Part shown: piece by piece, positions 9,691 through 24,105 of the stretch
How positions within the stretch are numbered: position 1 is the first letter of the stretch
Layout: every line of letters starts with the position of its first letter
NCBI GenBank assembly: GCA_013396635.1
Contig: WBMW01005542.1
Location: 2,011,235 to 2,075,234, forward strand
Reading direction: 5' to 3'
Origin: Penelope pileata
Taxonomy: Eukaryota > Chordata > Aves > Galliformes > Cracidae
DNA: 64,000 nt
Translations under genes and position numbers: made by a program
The notes under the pieces: generated by a model
What the model was told of the DNA's origin: nothing
What the model saw: only the letters and a program-made list of their open reading frames with translations
Database searches by the model: none

Positions 9691-12439
9691 CATTTTTCCC
9701 ATTAATTTGTTTAAATAGTTTGTTTTATTCTGTAAACTGAACATGAATTCTAGTGTTAAATCAGATTCCTTTTTTGTGATCTGTCATTCATCACATTTGG
9801 GTTGTTCCCTCCAGAAATAGAGACATGTGACTGAATTTTTGTTTCCTAAAATATTTTAATATGAAAGCTTGAACACTGAACTCTTTGCAATACACAGGCC
9901 ACTAAAATAAAGTCATTTAACCACATGTGCTAGAATTATAAACAGAATAAAATGTTATCTCCCAGAGTTTTTTAGGATTTTAAGGTATACCTTCATTTTA
10001 AAAGGAAAAATCCTGTGAGGTAAAAAACAAAATCTGACTAAATGCAAGATTTTACTTTTAATAAAATTGGATGTTTTGTTTTATTTTGAATTTGAAAAAT
10101 ATTTTTAAAGGAAAAATCAGAAAGAATTCACTCAGAAAATATAAAAAATGTCTCTGGTAGTATTTCCAGCATAGTTTCCTCTTTTAATTCCTAAAAAGAA
10201 CTTTCAAGAGAGCTGAAACAGTTCCTTGAAATCTTTCTGTTTGGGTAGATCTTCATTTTTTTTCCCATGTAAATTGTCCTTTTTCGATGTAAAAGATTTC
10301 AGGTAGTCAATAAATCAAGCTACTGCCTGTCATAGTTTGTTAGTCTGAACCTGGTATGCCAACACATTCTGCATATAATCTACAATTTTAGTCAGCAAGG
10401 TGGTCTATGAACACAAAACAAGTATTGCACATCTGTTTGCCCAGGCAACACAAAGCAGTTGTCCTCGTGCTGACTTAGTGCTATGATCAGCTCTAGTCTG
10501 GAGAAATAAAAACATTTTCATTCCATACTTATTCCATACTTATTCTCTCCAATAAAGTTATTGAAGAGGTGTCAGCTAGCAACCTTGTACAATTCTGAGA
10601 AAGCTGAACAATCACTAAGCTTTTTCCCCCTGTACTCCGGAGACCGCATGCCTGTGAGCCATCAGACAACGGCAGCATTAGCTCATTTCTGGACAGAAAC
10701 AGCCTTTAAGGAAGGACTTCAATGCAAAACCAATGCCTCCAGTTATCAGTCCTTGAGTCACACAGCCACTGGTGTCTGGATCTGTTTTGCAGCTCCGGTT
10801 GGTTTTGCTGAGAAGGACTCAGGCCTCTCATCCTGCTGAACTCCAGATGTGAAAATCACAGGTGTTCTTAAAAAATAGTTGTGTCTAAAACAGAAATATC
10901 AGAATAAGATCCTCTATGTGTATGAAATAATTCTACCCAGATTTCCAAGGCGTTTTGGTTATTCTTTTCTATACTTATGTTGTTGGCCAATATTTTACTT
11001 CCCTTTTATCACTTGTCTGGCAGCTGCTGGGGACCCTGGAAGGGTGAAAATGCGCAGTTCCCAGGTGAGTGCCAATAAAGCTGGCAGCAGAAAGCCTTGT
11101 AGATGAGGGCATAGTAGAATGTAAAGGTTGGAAGATGATACTGGATGAATTCAAAGTAGAAATAGGGTGAAAAGACTTAGCAAAGGCAAGCTGCTTGCTG
11201 TGTGTGGCTTACAGCCTCTGAGGACTGACTGTAGCACAGGTACAAGTGGTGCTGCTGCTGCTGTGGTGTGTATGGAGGTACCCATGGAATGTCCATGGCA
11301 ACCATCGTGCAGACAGGTGGTTCACTAACTGGTGTGATGCACACTGACAGGGGAGAGGGCTCAAAAAGGACTTGTTCATCGGTGTCTGTGCCCCCAGAGT
11401 GAAAGGAGAGGAGATATAGCCAGAGTTGGGAGAAATCCAAGCCTTCTGCTTTCCTCCCACTCACCACCAAAGGACATGTGAATGGCTCCCGTGTTTCAGC
11501 TCTTGCTTTCCTACAAGAAGATTCACCTCCCACCTACTCTTCCTCCCATGTAGGTGCAGCAAAGGCACCTGCAGGGCTGAGAACAGATGCAGAAGCTCAG
11601 TTTTGGGGTTTGCATCCTTCCCTGAGAGCTGTACCCTGGCTCCTCTGAGGCAAAGGCAGTCAACTGCTGGGTCAAGCTGCAGTGAGGTAGGTGCTAGGAT
11701 TTTAAATGATTGGAGTCAGGATTTATAAGGGGATGAACCTTTTAGACAAACACATAGAGTTAGGAAAAAGCAGACTAATGACCAGCTGTGTAGCGTGAAA
11801 TGGCCACCCCACAAAAGACATTTCAATGTATTTTTTGCAGCAAAAGACATCAGCTTTTACGTATTTTCTTCAAACGTTATCCTGCTGAAATTCACAAAAT
11901 ACATTATTGTTTGGTTATTTGATTTTGGTTTTGCTGTTTTTATTTTTTTTTAATTTCTATTGTTTTCTTATTGGCTACTCCTCTTCAGATTAAAATTGAT
12001 AGAAACATACATTGTACATTTCTAATACCACTCACATGCATGATTCTTCAAACTCAGCTGAGCTTGAGCAAATTCCATAGAAAACAAAGCTATTACATAC
12101 ACAGCGCTGGGCAGGGGGCATGCACCAGTCTTTTCTGCTACTACTATGAACATCCACGTGGTTTTGATGTGCTTCAGTGAAGCTGGTCCTAGCACTGCCA
12201 GATCTTCTCTGAAGTGAGCAGGAGCATGTTCTGTTTTGCAGGGAGCGCTTCACAAGGGGTTTCATCCCTGTTATTCATCAGGCAAAATGATGAAAGCTGG
12301 AGCTATTTTGGCATATCTCATCTCATCTCTTGAGTCTCCAGACACTGGGCATCTCATCTCCCCCTGTTCTTTGCTTGCAGCATACTGTTAAGGTACTTGA
12401 AGACTGAGATGACTTAGTTTAGTCAATCTTTGGTCCAAA
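9691..12439. other. Unique non-coding stretch
   Basis: AT-rich DNA, poor in recognisable repeats. A 12-base unit TTCCATACTTAT is present twice in tandem at about 10520-10544. Open frames at 10561-10839 (+) and 11177-11533 (-) have no familiar domains. No gene is supported. Confidence 0.45.
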
Positions 12440-12515
12440 AGAATGGAAAAGTATTTGTGACATCCAATATGTTATGAACTAGCAGAAGTCAGGCTTGCCA
12501 ATCTAATTTCTTTTT
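12440..12515 (+). mobile_element. Possible very old CR1 trace
   Basis: The stretch around 12483-12515 (GCAGAAGTCAGGCTTGCCAA then TCTAATTTCTTTTT) resembles the CR1/L3 ORF2 segment that encodes the SCLTNLxxF block upstream of the reverse transcriptase active site. It is only a few dozen bases and heavily diverged, so chance similarity is possible. Confidence 0.35.
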
Positions 12516-15500
12516 GCCCAAAACTCCAGTGAGGGCTACATCAGGGGTTTTGGTTCCTCTTTTGCATAAAGTCAGACTCTCTGTAAGGTTTAAACCAAGG
12601 TACATTGATATTGGATGATGTTGGCTGTGTGGAGCATGGAGTTATGTAGGGCTGATGGTCCTCATGGACGTGTGTGCAGAAGGGTCTCCATGTGCAGTTG
12701 TACCTTGGGAGGAAGAGCAGGCTGAGCCAGCACCTCTGCCACAGCAGTACTTTCCTTCCAGCACCAAAGCTGCACTCACTTTCTGGAGGACAGTGAGGCG
12801 GTAAGGAAGTCCTGCTTTGCGGTTATTGCTACCTTAGAAGAATGCCTTACACCACAGGCAGACCCATCTTGCAGTAGGTTCACATCCACATTAAGAGTCC
12901 AAGGGATGGATGCCCCACAGATGGTTGAATAAAGTGCTTCCCTGACACCACCATTCAATAGATCTTTTCTATTTCAAGGAAACAGGGTTAAGAGAGAGCC
13001 TTTACTGCTTCTGATCGGAGGTAAGTTTCTTACTGTTTGATTTTGTGACAGTGCAAGAGTCACAAGATCTTTTGATGCACATGCAGAAGGGAAAGATTTA
13101 CAGGGTCTCCCCAGCACTTTATTTCCTAAAGGAGTTATTGTCAAACCCATAATCACAGATGCCCAGGAGCCACTTCTCCCCTCTTGAAGTCAGCTTGATA
13201 GCTGCCCTTTTTTGTGTTTGATTTTACAGCTTACTGGGAGATGCAGTAAATAAGATTAGGTAAGTCCTGTTTTACTCCAGGAGCAGCCCAAATGGAAGGC
13301 AGACTGGAGCATGCAATGCTCGTAGAGCTCTTCTCTCACAAATATGCAGCACTCAGCAATGTGTTCAAGCTCATCACTATTACTTCCATGAAAGTGTCAC
13401 CAGGGGACAATGAGGAGGGTTAAATGCTAGTTTGATACTTGCATGGGAGTTGGATTTCGAACTCAGCCTTGACCACTGGTGATTAAAAAGATCTATCTGA
13501 AGGAACAATGACATAATGGTTTTCATAGTGACACTGGCAGGCAATTTGTAAAACAAGGATAATGATAATTCAACCTTTGTAATGCACACTGGGATCTTTG
13601 CATAAAATGAAATTTATATGTGCAATGTATTTTTATTACTATTAGAAGACATAGTTCTGTCAAACACTGGAACAAAACTTTCTTGCTTTCTTTGTGTGCT
13701 GATGGGGAATTGCTGTTCTCGGATGGCAATAGGATGAGTGATTTTATTTCTAATGCATTTGTTGCACAGGTAAAGTTAGAGTTAATGCTTGGCTTGCAAA
13801 TAGAACGGCTGTGTCATAGACCTTTATTTTTGAAAAATGAAAATAGCAAACTATGTTTGAAAGAAACATTACAAAAAATGGCAATGGCTAGTTCTGTTGC
13901 GATTTGTCATAAAGTGAACAGAGAGATCGAATAATGGGAATAGGCAATGATAAATTCAACCTCTGCAATGTGGGATCCAGTATTGTTTCTTCTGCTGGGA
14001 CAAGACTCAGATCTGCACCATTTCCAGGCAATCCTGGCTAGTTTTGCTGAGGAAACCCAGGCTCAAAGTCAAGAGGGAACCTTAAAATGTTCCAGGAGAG
14101 CTCCAGTGTGACCTCTCAGGGGACTAAAGCTGTGGAGGACACCTGCCACGTGACACAGGTCCTGCCAATATGACCAAAGAGAAGTTGTATTAATATTGCT
14201 TGGATTTGGCAAAAATTGTGTATTGCTTGACTAAAAATATTATTATGTAGAATATAAAAGTATTAGTGTTTGGAACACTCCCAAGTGATTGTGCTCAATG
14301 ACAAACATTGGCAGTCTCTACTTAGACATAATATCTCTGCAGTGACCCTTTGCTGCTAGGACAGTATAATGAGAGAAAAAAAAAGCTTTTGCATGATTCT
14401 TTCCGAATGTCATGAAAGAATTAGCTTTTAATAAAAAAGAAAAGAAAAAGTATAAAAAACAGGCCTTTCAGCTCTTCCTTACCTGCAACCTGAATCTTCT
14501 CCTGTGGAAGCTGATGGAAAAGCCTTGTTGATTTAGATTGGAGAAGGCTCATGCATTATGTTTTCAGGGCCACAGGAACTCAGTGTAGCCAGCATGAAAT
14601 AAATGGTTGGTTATTGCTTATGCAAACAGTCGCACTCTGCCAAACAATGGGTACAAGCTTACAGGTTGTTTTATTGACCAAGCAAATCATGTGAATAATT
14701 AAAACTTATTTCCCATGATAAACCACTCGTGGCAATTCTTGCAGGAATATCAGAAATAGAATGGAATTTTGCAGCCACTGAAAATTCTGCTTGTACTTGG
14801 GGAAAAGAAATGTCATTCTTCACGGATAGAAAAATGAATCACAGGCTTGGCAGGGACTAGCTGAGAGATAAAGAAATTATGAGGTAATCAGACAGTAATG
14901 CTTCAAAGGAATATTTTCAAAAAATACATTGTTTCCTTTTTATTGTGATTAAATGCTTGTAATAACAGGATTGTTTTAACCCTGCCAATATGCTGTCAGT
15001 GTCAATTTTGTTTAAAAGAAGGAAATAAACAGAAGGCTATTATTACAAGAAATTCAAGCTAAAATGTTGAAGCTTTATTGCTTATACGATTATATTTAGA
15101 GGTTGCATGTCAAATTGAAATCCTGGCACATGCTCATACGTTTCATAAGGACTTTTGGACTTGACAGATGTACCCCTGTGACAATGATATCGTCAAATAA
15201 TGGAAATACTGTATATTTATTAGAGAATAGCAATTTAGTAACAAATTTATATAGACTTATTATAGACTGTCAGAAACAAGAGTAATGGACGTAGTACAAA
15301 TCCAAACCATATGTTCCACGAAAGAGTATGTCCTTCCAGCATTTTTTAAAGCTATAAATTATCTATCACACTACCAATAAAGTACTGTAGAGGTAAGGTC
15401 ACTGACCCCAAAGCACTGACATTTAGCTCAAGATCCAACCCCTGCAGCTTAGCACTTCATCCAAATTTCCAAATGTGGAGGGGAACTCTTTTTTCCTTTT

Positions 15501-16999
15501 CCTGTGATGTTTTCCCACAGGCTACTCTGCTTGCTGATGTTTCCATGATAATATTCTTTGCATTCTGTCAATTTACATTTAGTAGCTGTACTGAAGTAAC
15601 AGGAAACTTTTAGATCATCCCCTCTGTGCATACGCACAGGCCCTGCATATGCTCTGCATCCTCAATAAGCATTTGCTTGGCTGGACCACTGGAAAATTCC
15701 CCCACTCTTAAACAGTTAAATGTGATAGCCTGGGGGTAGCAGTGCCCCAGGTCTGGTCTTCATATGTGAGGAAAATAGTTGTATGGAATGGTTTTCCTTT
15801 ATCACATTAAGGGGAAGAGATGTCTCCACTGCAAAAGGGACCCCAACCCTCCAGGAGGCTGAACATCAGCAAAAATATTGCATTGGTATCAAGCAAGCAG
15901 GAACAAGCAATGTACCCAGTGATCAAATACATGCAGAGGGAATGATAATGATAACAATAAAAAGAAAAAGAAATACAAAAGAGAGACATGAAAGGATCTG
16001 AAAAGATCTGACGGGGATTTTTCAATGTGCGCAGAAGAGAACATGGTAATTTTGCTACGATCGCTTTTTATTTGTGATAATATTGCTACTTTCTAGTTTT
16101 GGCCAAATCCACCTGTAAAAGATTATGGATCACATTCTCAGGTGGGGAAAATCATCCTAGCTCCACTGGGCCCATGTGGCAATACCATTCCCTGTAGCTG
16201 TCGTTAACATGCCATGTGCCAGTAAAGTAAGCGGCCAGCTCTGAGGCATAAAAACTGAAAAACAGAAACTGCTGGTTTCAACCGTGACTTTAAAAGGATC
16301 CTGCTTTCTGAATTCTGGAGCCTTAATGTTGCAGTAACTCTAATGTTCCTCACTTCAAATACTGCTGCGTTACGCATAGCACTGGAACAACTCCGGGCAA
16401 ATTGGCTGTAGGTCAAATGAGAAATCTAACCATACAAACAGGGAGGGACACATCCAAGAGAACATTGCTCTGGAACTCTACAGTTAAGAGATGTTTTGCA
16501 CCTCACATGTTACCAGTCTCTCTCCAGACTTCCTAGTATACTGACAAGCCAGATGTCTTACCACTCTCAAAATTTCCTTGCATACAAAATGCAGAAGGGC
16601 AGCCCACACATTAACATTTTTCCTTCTCCTTGAATTTCTAAAATCCTCCCAGAAGCAACTGTTTGTGCAAGCAGATGTGGACCTGCAATTCTCATGCTGG
16701 TACCGATCCATCATACTCAGCACTGTGAATGAAAGCCCTTCCATCCCAGAAGCAGCTGTCAATTCGAATCCAAATGTACATCTCCTCCTGTTAGACAAAA
16801 GGAGACTGTCAGCCCCCTCCAGTTAGTTAGTTACTTCCAATGTCGTATCGTTTTCCTGTGGCTATGGATGGTCTTGTGGGAATGAGTAGTTTTTCCCTCC
16901 TGACTGTTACTGCACACAATTATTCTGTTTTATGTTCCAGATAAGGAATGCTCCAAGGGCAGCTCTGACACTGGCACTCCAGCTCGCTAACAGGATCAT
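12516..16999. other. Unique non-coding stretch
   Basis: No gene or clear transposon recognised. Two similar short blocks (13561-13596 and 13946-13977, listed separately) are the only internal repetition I noticed. Frames such as 13620-13934 (+) and 16484-16798 (-) lack recognisable protein features. Confidence 0.45.
13561..13977. repeat. Pair of similar 32-36 base blocks
   Basis: AATGATAATTCAACCTTTGT followed by AATGCACACTGGGATC (from 13561) is echoed by AATGATAAATTCAACCTCTG followed by CAATGTGGGATC (13946-13977), with a few substitutions and small gaps. The blocks lie about 385 bases apart in the same orientation. They could be the ends of an unrecognised old repeat, a duplicated regulatory block, or coincidence. 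Confidence 0.35.
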
Positions 17000-19900
17000 C
17001 AGTTATATGCAAAATGTTGCAAAGAGTTTTTGCCATTCATTTATTTTTTCTCCTCTTGGTTAAAAATAAAAATCTCAGATTCATACAATCTTTGGAAGGT
17101 TTGTTAGGGGCAACTATAACTCTGTCAGATTGCCTCTGGAGTACTTTGGGATTTGGATACGTTCAGCTTCGTTTCTCATTCCTGGAGTCCAAATATTCAC
17201 AAAGGTACCATTTGGACAGAGTTATGAGACCCATCTGCACATTTTTCTTTCTTGGGGTGAGGGGGAAGGAACTCAGAGGCAAGGAGCTGGAGGGATGTTT
17301 GGAGGTGAAAAGGACTGAGATGAGCAAATGCTCGTCCACCCTTTGCGCTGAGCCCCTTTGTGCCACCTTGGTACATGTTGGCTCCATTTTTACCTCCTCA
17401 GAGTGGTGGAAGCATGGATAAATATAATGGGGACAAACATGTTAGTGGTTACTCAATTACTTTAAATGTCTTTCTTGCTGCTCATTTTGCTATGAATACA
17501 GATTCTATGTAACCATTTCTTCTAAAGAAAAATATCCTTGACTGCTATTTTATCTGGGATTTTCCCATCAGCTTAATAACAGAAGTGAATTTAGGAGGCT
17601 TGGTATAATCTGATTTGGTTTGATTTGTGTTAGCATGATAGTGTTAGGATTGCACCAGGGTTTTTTAATTCACACTACTCAAATCAGCAGACAAGCCATA
17701 AGCAAGACACTATTTCTATATTTTTCATGACCAGAGGTCTCGTGTTTGGTGGTGGTGAATGCTTACAGCCCTCAGTAAAGTGAGATCAGCACTTCTGAAG
17801 TAAAGCCACAGGAAAATGGACACTTAAATCCTGGTGTGTGCCCAGAGATTCTTTGATGATGAATAACAGGCAAAGGAGCTCACAGATCATAACACATAGA
17901 AAATATCCATATAAATAAAACACATCCATATATAGTGAAAATGTTGATGGATAATTTTTGTCGATTGTAGCTGTCTCAGGCTTGTTTTAGGTTTCAGCAG
18001 AGATGCCAAAAATTCAGTCTTCATGAGAGTTCATGGGAACATTTTCTTTGGTTTTAATCTGTGGATTTCTACCCGGTAAACTTCTGAATAGGGCAAAAAT
18101 CACAGAACAAAACCTATTCGGAGCTTTTGAGCTCTACTCACTTTCCAAACTGAAGCTGACCTAAACTGGAAAATTTGTGAACATATTGGCACATAGCTAG
18201 AAAGTAGCCCAGGTTTTCCTGAAAGACTCGGAAGTCTGGGAGAACATGGTATAATTTTTGAGCATATTCAATAAAAGTTGTAGCCCAAAGCACCCTAAAT
18301 AGCTCTAACGCTCTCTGAAATGATTTCTTAACTCCATACACTAGCTGGGTTTCCCAAAAAATGATCTTCTGATGTGTTTTGGGATTCTAGGAAGAGAAAA
18401 ATTATTACAAGATGTAGATACTTCTTGTGTGATGAGGAGCACTTGGGTGATTCTTTTTCACTGTCTCAGATACATCCCATTAAATTTTTCAAAATTTGAT
18501 AAATTACAGGAATTGTGTACTTTTTATTAGCATTTCTCTTGGAAATTATAAAATGAACTGATCCTAACCACTAGAGACAATATTTTTTAAATCATTACTA
18601 TTGGGTAAAATGTCAGAGTAATTTTTTATTTTTTAATAGCAAATCACTGTCTTGCCAACAATGCAGTGTCAGAGCAACCAAAGTGACCTTTGAATTGTGC
18701 AAAAAAGAATTGTGGACGTACGTGTGTGTGATAGGAATGTTAGCGCAGATCGCTTCAGCGTCTGGATGGTTTCACTGTAATGCTCACTTGATTGGAGCAC
18801 TTGGTAAATTCTTTGTTATTAACATTTGGAGTGTCTTACTTGGACATGAACTTTATTATGTGGAGTGAAAACTGAATAAAAGATTGGAAACAAATGCTAA
18901 TGATAAGCAGCAATATACCGAGTTGGAGGGAAGTCTGCAGGGGTTATAGCTGATCCTGATTTTATGTAATGACTTTATTTACACTATAAAAGGAAATTAA
19001 TTTTTTTCATATAAAAGGCTAGCATGCTGAAGTAGTTAACAAAATGATTCTTAAATTACTGGAGGTTGGTAATGTGTTACCAGCTCTCCTGTCTCTGTCT
19101 TGGGGATCGGTTATGTTTCACGTGCCTGCATGGTGCTGATTTCCCGCTGCACACTGCTCAGTGCATATGAAATCAATGGGACCTGGGAACTGAGAACCTT
19201 TATTACTTTTCTCCTTCCTGTTTTTCTGCCCTGGGCGATTGCTCAGTCTTCTTCACATGTACACCGGTGAGGACATAGAAATCCTTTCTCCAAAGGGATT
19301 TTCGGGGTTGGGAATATGGGCAGGAAACAGCACAATTAGATTCAATTTAGAAAAAAAAGCACAAAATAATATATCTCAGGGAAAATCATCCTAACTGCAT
19401 AATCATGAGCAGGGAAATACTTGGATACCACTGAATTTATAAAGATTTAGGAAAGATAATAGGTAACAAACCAGAAGTGACCTTGCAATAACTGATCACA
19501 GCAAAGAAGCTGTTGTGTTTGTGGATCGTGCGCACATCTTGTCAATTCTCAGGGACATAGTTTTTCCTCTGGAGGTGCTGCAAATGGCTTGAAAACATGG
19601 GGGAATGGAGCCCTTTATCATTGCTCAGGGGGTTCTAGCAGAGAAGATCATAACAAAGCCTACAGAAAATCAGTGACAAGCGAAAGAAAAAGAGGAACGT
19701 CCTAGTGATGAGTTCTCCTGGAATGATGCCTAAGGAAAGGCCATCAGCCTTATCATTTGGTAAACTGTGAAAGAAAATGCATCCTTGGAAGAATCCCAGT
19801 GGAAGGTACGTGTTATTTCAAACCTGTCCTCCCTAAGAGAAAGGAGACACTACAAATATCTGAGTTGTACTCTGCCAGGAGGCGTTGCGAGGAAGGCTGG

Positions 19901-22900
19901 AGGGATATATTGAGGATGTAGTGAAAGAATTGCTCCAGCAGCCTGACTGTGGGCTCTTGTCTGTCACTAATGCCCCATTTCTGCCATGTTTTAGGAGATT
20001 CCTCGGTGGGGCAAAGGTGATCCTTCCCTTCCTTTGTACTCAGCCTTTCACAAGGACTTTCTACTGTTTGCTGTGCTCCCTGAAGTGTCGATACTACGCT
20101 TAGAACATACACTACTGATATGTTAGACTTGGTATATATAACTACATGAAGAGTTTCATGTTACTTGAACACAGGTCTAACCTAGAGCTGCAGATTTCAG
20201 ATCAGATGCACATTGTGCTGCTAAGGTTTATCTCTGAAATTAACAGCAACGTGCACTTCTAATCCAGTCTGCATCTAGAAATGACAAGGACTGCAAAACA
20301 AGAAGACACTGTCAAGGACATACTGAAATTCGTGTGCAAAGGCTTGACCATTGAAAAATCCAAGTGATTAACGTAAAATTCGAAGAAAATCTATATGGAC
20401 CCTTCACTTTAAGGAATCTCAGTTTTGGTTATTTTTTGAATTTTCCTGGTGTTAATCTGAGAAGAATTGTAATAGAAAATTACTAATGCAATATGTGCAC
20501 ACGTGTATTCATTGTATGCTCTGGCCAAACCCAGAACTAGATGGCGTTCAGAATTTCGCAACATCTACGACTCTTTCTGCACTTCACGTTTAACCTGTCA
20601 CAATCTAGTGAAAAGGAGTCCCCGAATCACTATCTGGGCTAGACTGAGTCTCACCAATGTCCTTGGACAGGCCAGAAGTCTTTCTCCAGCTCACAGTGAT
20701 CAGCTGGATCTCTGATCTGACACTAAGAGATGTTCCAGAAGCAGCCCCATGGTGCTGGTGACTGTTCTCCTGCAACCCTGAGCTTCTTGAGATGGCAGCC
20801 AGGAGTTTGGCACTGTCCTTTCTGCACTGATCTCCATGATGTGATTCAAACTGGAGTGACAGCAGGAGAGCTCAGACAAGTGGGATTAAGCATTGTGTGA
20901 CCATACCAAACAGACAGGCAGATAGAAAAGGAAATATCATCGCTCCCATTTTGCAGGGGAAAACTAAGAACTGAAGGCTCATTTTCAAAGGAACCAGAAG
21001 GGCTTTGTAAATGCATGATTTCTTCAGATTCATTTATAATTCCAACTAAAGAGATGCTTCAGCTGTCAGAGTTAACTCCGTCTAAAGACAGTTGAAGATA
21101 CAAGAGGTAGGTAACTCTGGAAAACAGGTCTGGGGCAACTTGTCCGAGTTACACAGAAACTCAGAATTGCACCATCCACATTTTTCCAAATGCACTTGAC
21201 TTGAGATGTAGATGTTCTTTCGTCTGTGTGTAGCACAACACTTTCCACTAAGAAATGTTATCCTGCACACTTAAGATATTTGCAGTATATTTTAAAATGC
21301 TCATCTTAGCAAAATGTTACTGATCTAAATGAAGTGTTTCAATCACAAGAAATAACATTTCCAATTAAACTGCACTGTTTTCTTCTACTGACTGTGAGTA
21401 TAACTCACTTCAATGGTCAGAACAAGTTTGGGATTGAAGGTGTTTAAACAAATGCACACTTCAGTTGAAAGCAGTTTGCAATAACGAGATTCAATAACAA
21501 ATTCTAATTGTAGGCCTCATGTTAAGCCCTGAAACACATTTTTGGGTTCCCATGTGCCTTGTTTCCAAGATGGTAGCACCTGGAAAAACATGCAGCTTGA
21601 TTTTTGTAATAGATACAAGCTGCTATGGTCGGGACTGCACTATACTGCCTGTTTTAGAAGTGGGCCAATGTTGCTGCAGTTTAAATGTGTGACTTTTATG
21701 CAAGAGAATAAGAATTTGTTGGGCTATGAACAGTGGCCACATATAGTTTCCATGCAACAATGTGAAAAAAGTAATAGACTCTTCAAATAGCCAAGCCAAA
21801 ACTTCCTGAAAACTGTGCCAGAAAAACACTGCTGCTTTCCTTAAACACGTTTTTTAACTCATGTAGTTGCATATATTGATTCCTTCAGGAGAAAAATGGG
21901 AAAATGGGGACAGTGCTTCTTTGTATCTCCTCAAGTTTTCTGTCCTCTCTGAAGAAAACATTCAGTCCTTACTATGAGTGGAAATTTTAACATCGTTTGA
22001 CTAATTCCCACATGAAGATTGCCTTTTGCTTTGTATCATTTCCTGTGGTGAAAATAGTCTCATTGGTCTATGACATCTTCTTTCTCATTCCTGAAAGCTT
22101 AAAGCAAAATCAGGTGTAAAACGGGAGAAGTTAATCCTTAGAAATGTAATATAGCTATATTTATTTGTTTGTTTGTTTGCTTACGGATTGCGAACTGCTC
22201 TCCATTATTCAGTTTGCTGCTTCTGATGGCAGTGATAGCAAGTGGGACAAAATCAGAGATGGGCAGCCCCGCTGGGAAGTGCAGGCAAAGGACAGCATCC
22301 CTGCTGGGGCACAGCGATCCGTAGGACACCCACAGGCTGTTCCTGCATACCTGCATACCTGCAACAAATTAGTGCAACGCTTGTATTCTCAGTGTTTTCA
22401 CACCCTCTGCACAAGCAAACCACACATGGCAATTAAACTGGGTGATTAGTCAATGAGGAACATTAACACTGTGTGCAACTTTTAGCAATGAAGAGCAAGA
22501 AGCACCAAAAGCACTGAGAAAAGCTCCCAGCAAGCAGCAGAGCCCAGGCAGCTTTCCCACACTGCTCTGCCTCCATCCTGATTTACAGCACTCCTGTGGC
22601 TTCCCGCTGTGCTTCTTCTGCTCCAGACGCTGCCAGGGGTGTGAAATGGCTTTAGTAGTTTTTGCAGGTGGACTCCTCTCCATCAAGGATTGCTCTGACA
22701 TGTCTCCAGGCTGTGACATGAAAGGCAGAGCAGGGGTAAGTGTCCTGCAGGGATTGATCCTGCTCTGTGCTTTGCCATAAACATCCTAAGCAGGTCTGGA
22801 TAAGCTTCATCATTTCTCCAAATCCCTTGCCTGTGGACTGGGGATGGTAATAATGTGTACTGGTTGCATAATGGGGAGAGCGCTGGTTAATTACTGAGTG

Positions 22901-23920
22901 TTTATGTAGTGGGGTCAGTGGAGAGAGTGCTATATGATGGCTAAATATTAGTGTGAGATCACAGAAGATAACTGCTTCTATCCTCCCTTGCACAGTATGG
23001 TGATATTTTATCTACATGTTATTTTGAACCACATTCCCCGAAAGCTGAAAATACTTAGTGTCTGTTTAAAAGAAATATTTCAAAGAACACATGCTGGTTT
23101 GGGTTGTTTCCCGCTGTGCATAGCACCTGCACACGACTGACACTGGTGAGATCTTTGCTTTAATAGAAAAGGTAAAATGAAGTGTTACTTCTCTTTAGAC
23201 TCAGTTAAAGAGAACACTATTAAAAATACTTGCTTCTGAGCCAACTTTTCCCTCTTTTTTCCTGTAGTCGTATCTGTTTTGCAGTACATCTGTGCACGTA
23301 TGTGTTCCTCTCCTCTGTGCCCAGATGCACATCCCTCACCAGAGCCAAGAGAGAAAGGTTTAGGAGACGTGCCACTTCATTTTGGAAGGCGGGGAGGAGA
23401 CTTTTCATATAAGGTGGGGCCAGTTTCAGTTGTCATTACAGCTTACATGTGGACAGCTGCAGTGCAAAGTGAGTCAAGGGTGATGGGTCCTATGCTGGTT
23501 GTACAGGTCTTCTGCTGATAAACACCTTTTATCACAGAGTTTGTTGCACCATTTTCTGCACCATGGAAAGCAGTGCTGCAGGAGCTGTTGCAGCAGTAGT
23601 TCCTGCAATGGCCCTTTCACAGTGTATCAGCTGCCCCAGGCGACAGCCCTGAGGGTGGTGGGGCATGGCCAGGTTGTCTCTGCCTGGGGTATGAGGTTCC
23701 AGGAGCTGGGACCAGGGAGACCATGCAGGAAGCACCCTCCTGCAATCTGCCACAGCTCAGGACATCCCGTTGCCTAATCCTGGCTCCTCTACCAACAGTA
23801 TTCACTCTCTGGGACTGTGGTGGCAGGTGACACTGGAGGAGAGAGCCCACATGCAGGACATCTCTTCCATTGCTGTCAAGAAAAATCACAATTTTCTGTA
23901 ATGAAACCTGCTGCTTTGGA
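17000..23920. other. Unique non-coding stretch
   Basis: No supported gene. The 135-codon plus-strand frame at 17014-17421 contains a faint resemblance to the CR1/L3 carboxy-terminal region near 17120-17230, too weak to call. A (TTTG)n tract lies at 22160-22180. The sequence around 18640-18920 is noted as a possible regulatory candidate. Confidence 0.4.
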
Positions 23921-24105
23921 TCAAAGAATCCCAGGCTGGCTGGGGCTGGCAGGGATCTGGGTCCATCTGACCCAACCTCTGCTCCAGGGGACAGCCAGAG
24001 CAGGGGGCCTGGGCCCATGTCCAAGTGGTTTTTGGTGAGCTCTAAGGAGTAGGCTCCCTTTGGCAACCTGTGCCGATGCTCTGGCACCTGTAAAGAGCTC
24101 ACCCA
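23921..24105 (-). mobile_element. CR1 LINE fragment, minus strand
   Basis: The reversed 3' end of a CR1 copy begins with AAAGAATCCCAGGCTGGCTG, then a GGCAGGGATCTGGGTCCATC block and CCCAACCTCTGCTCCAGGGG, all typical of a CR1 subfamily also seen here at 48016-48124. It ends near the TTTGGCAACCTGTGCC block. The copy is short and 5' truncated. The 193-codon minus-strand frame that spans it (23617-24198) is not a gene. Confidence 0.75.

Noticed and set aside
17014..17421. 135-codon plus-strand frame with faint LINE-like similarity
   Set aside because: The LWSTLGFGYVQL...YHLDRV part loosely recalls the CR1/L3 C-terminus but without any convincing conserved motif, so I did not call an element.
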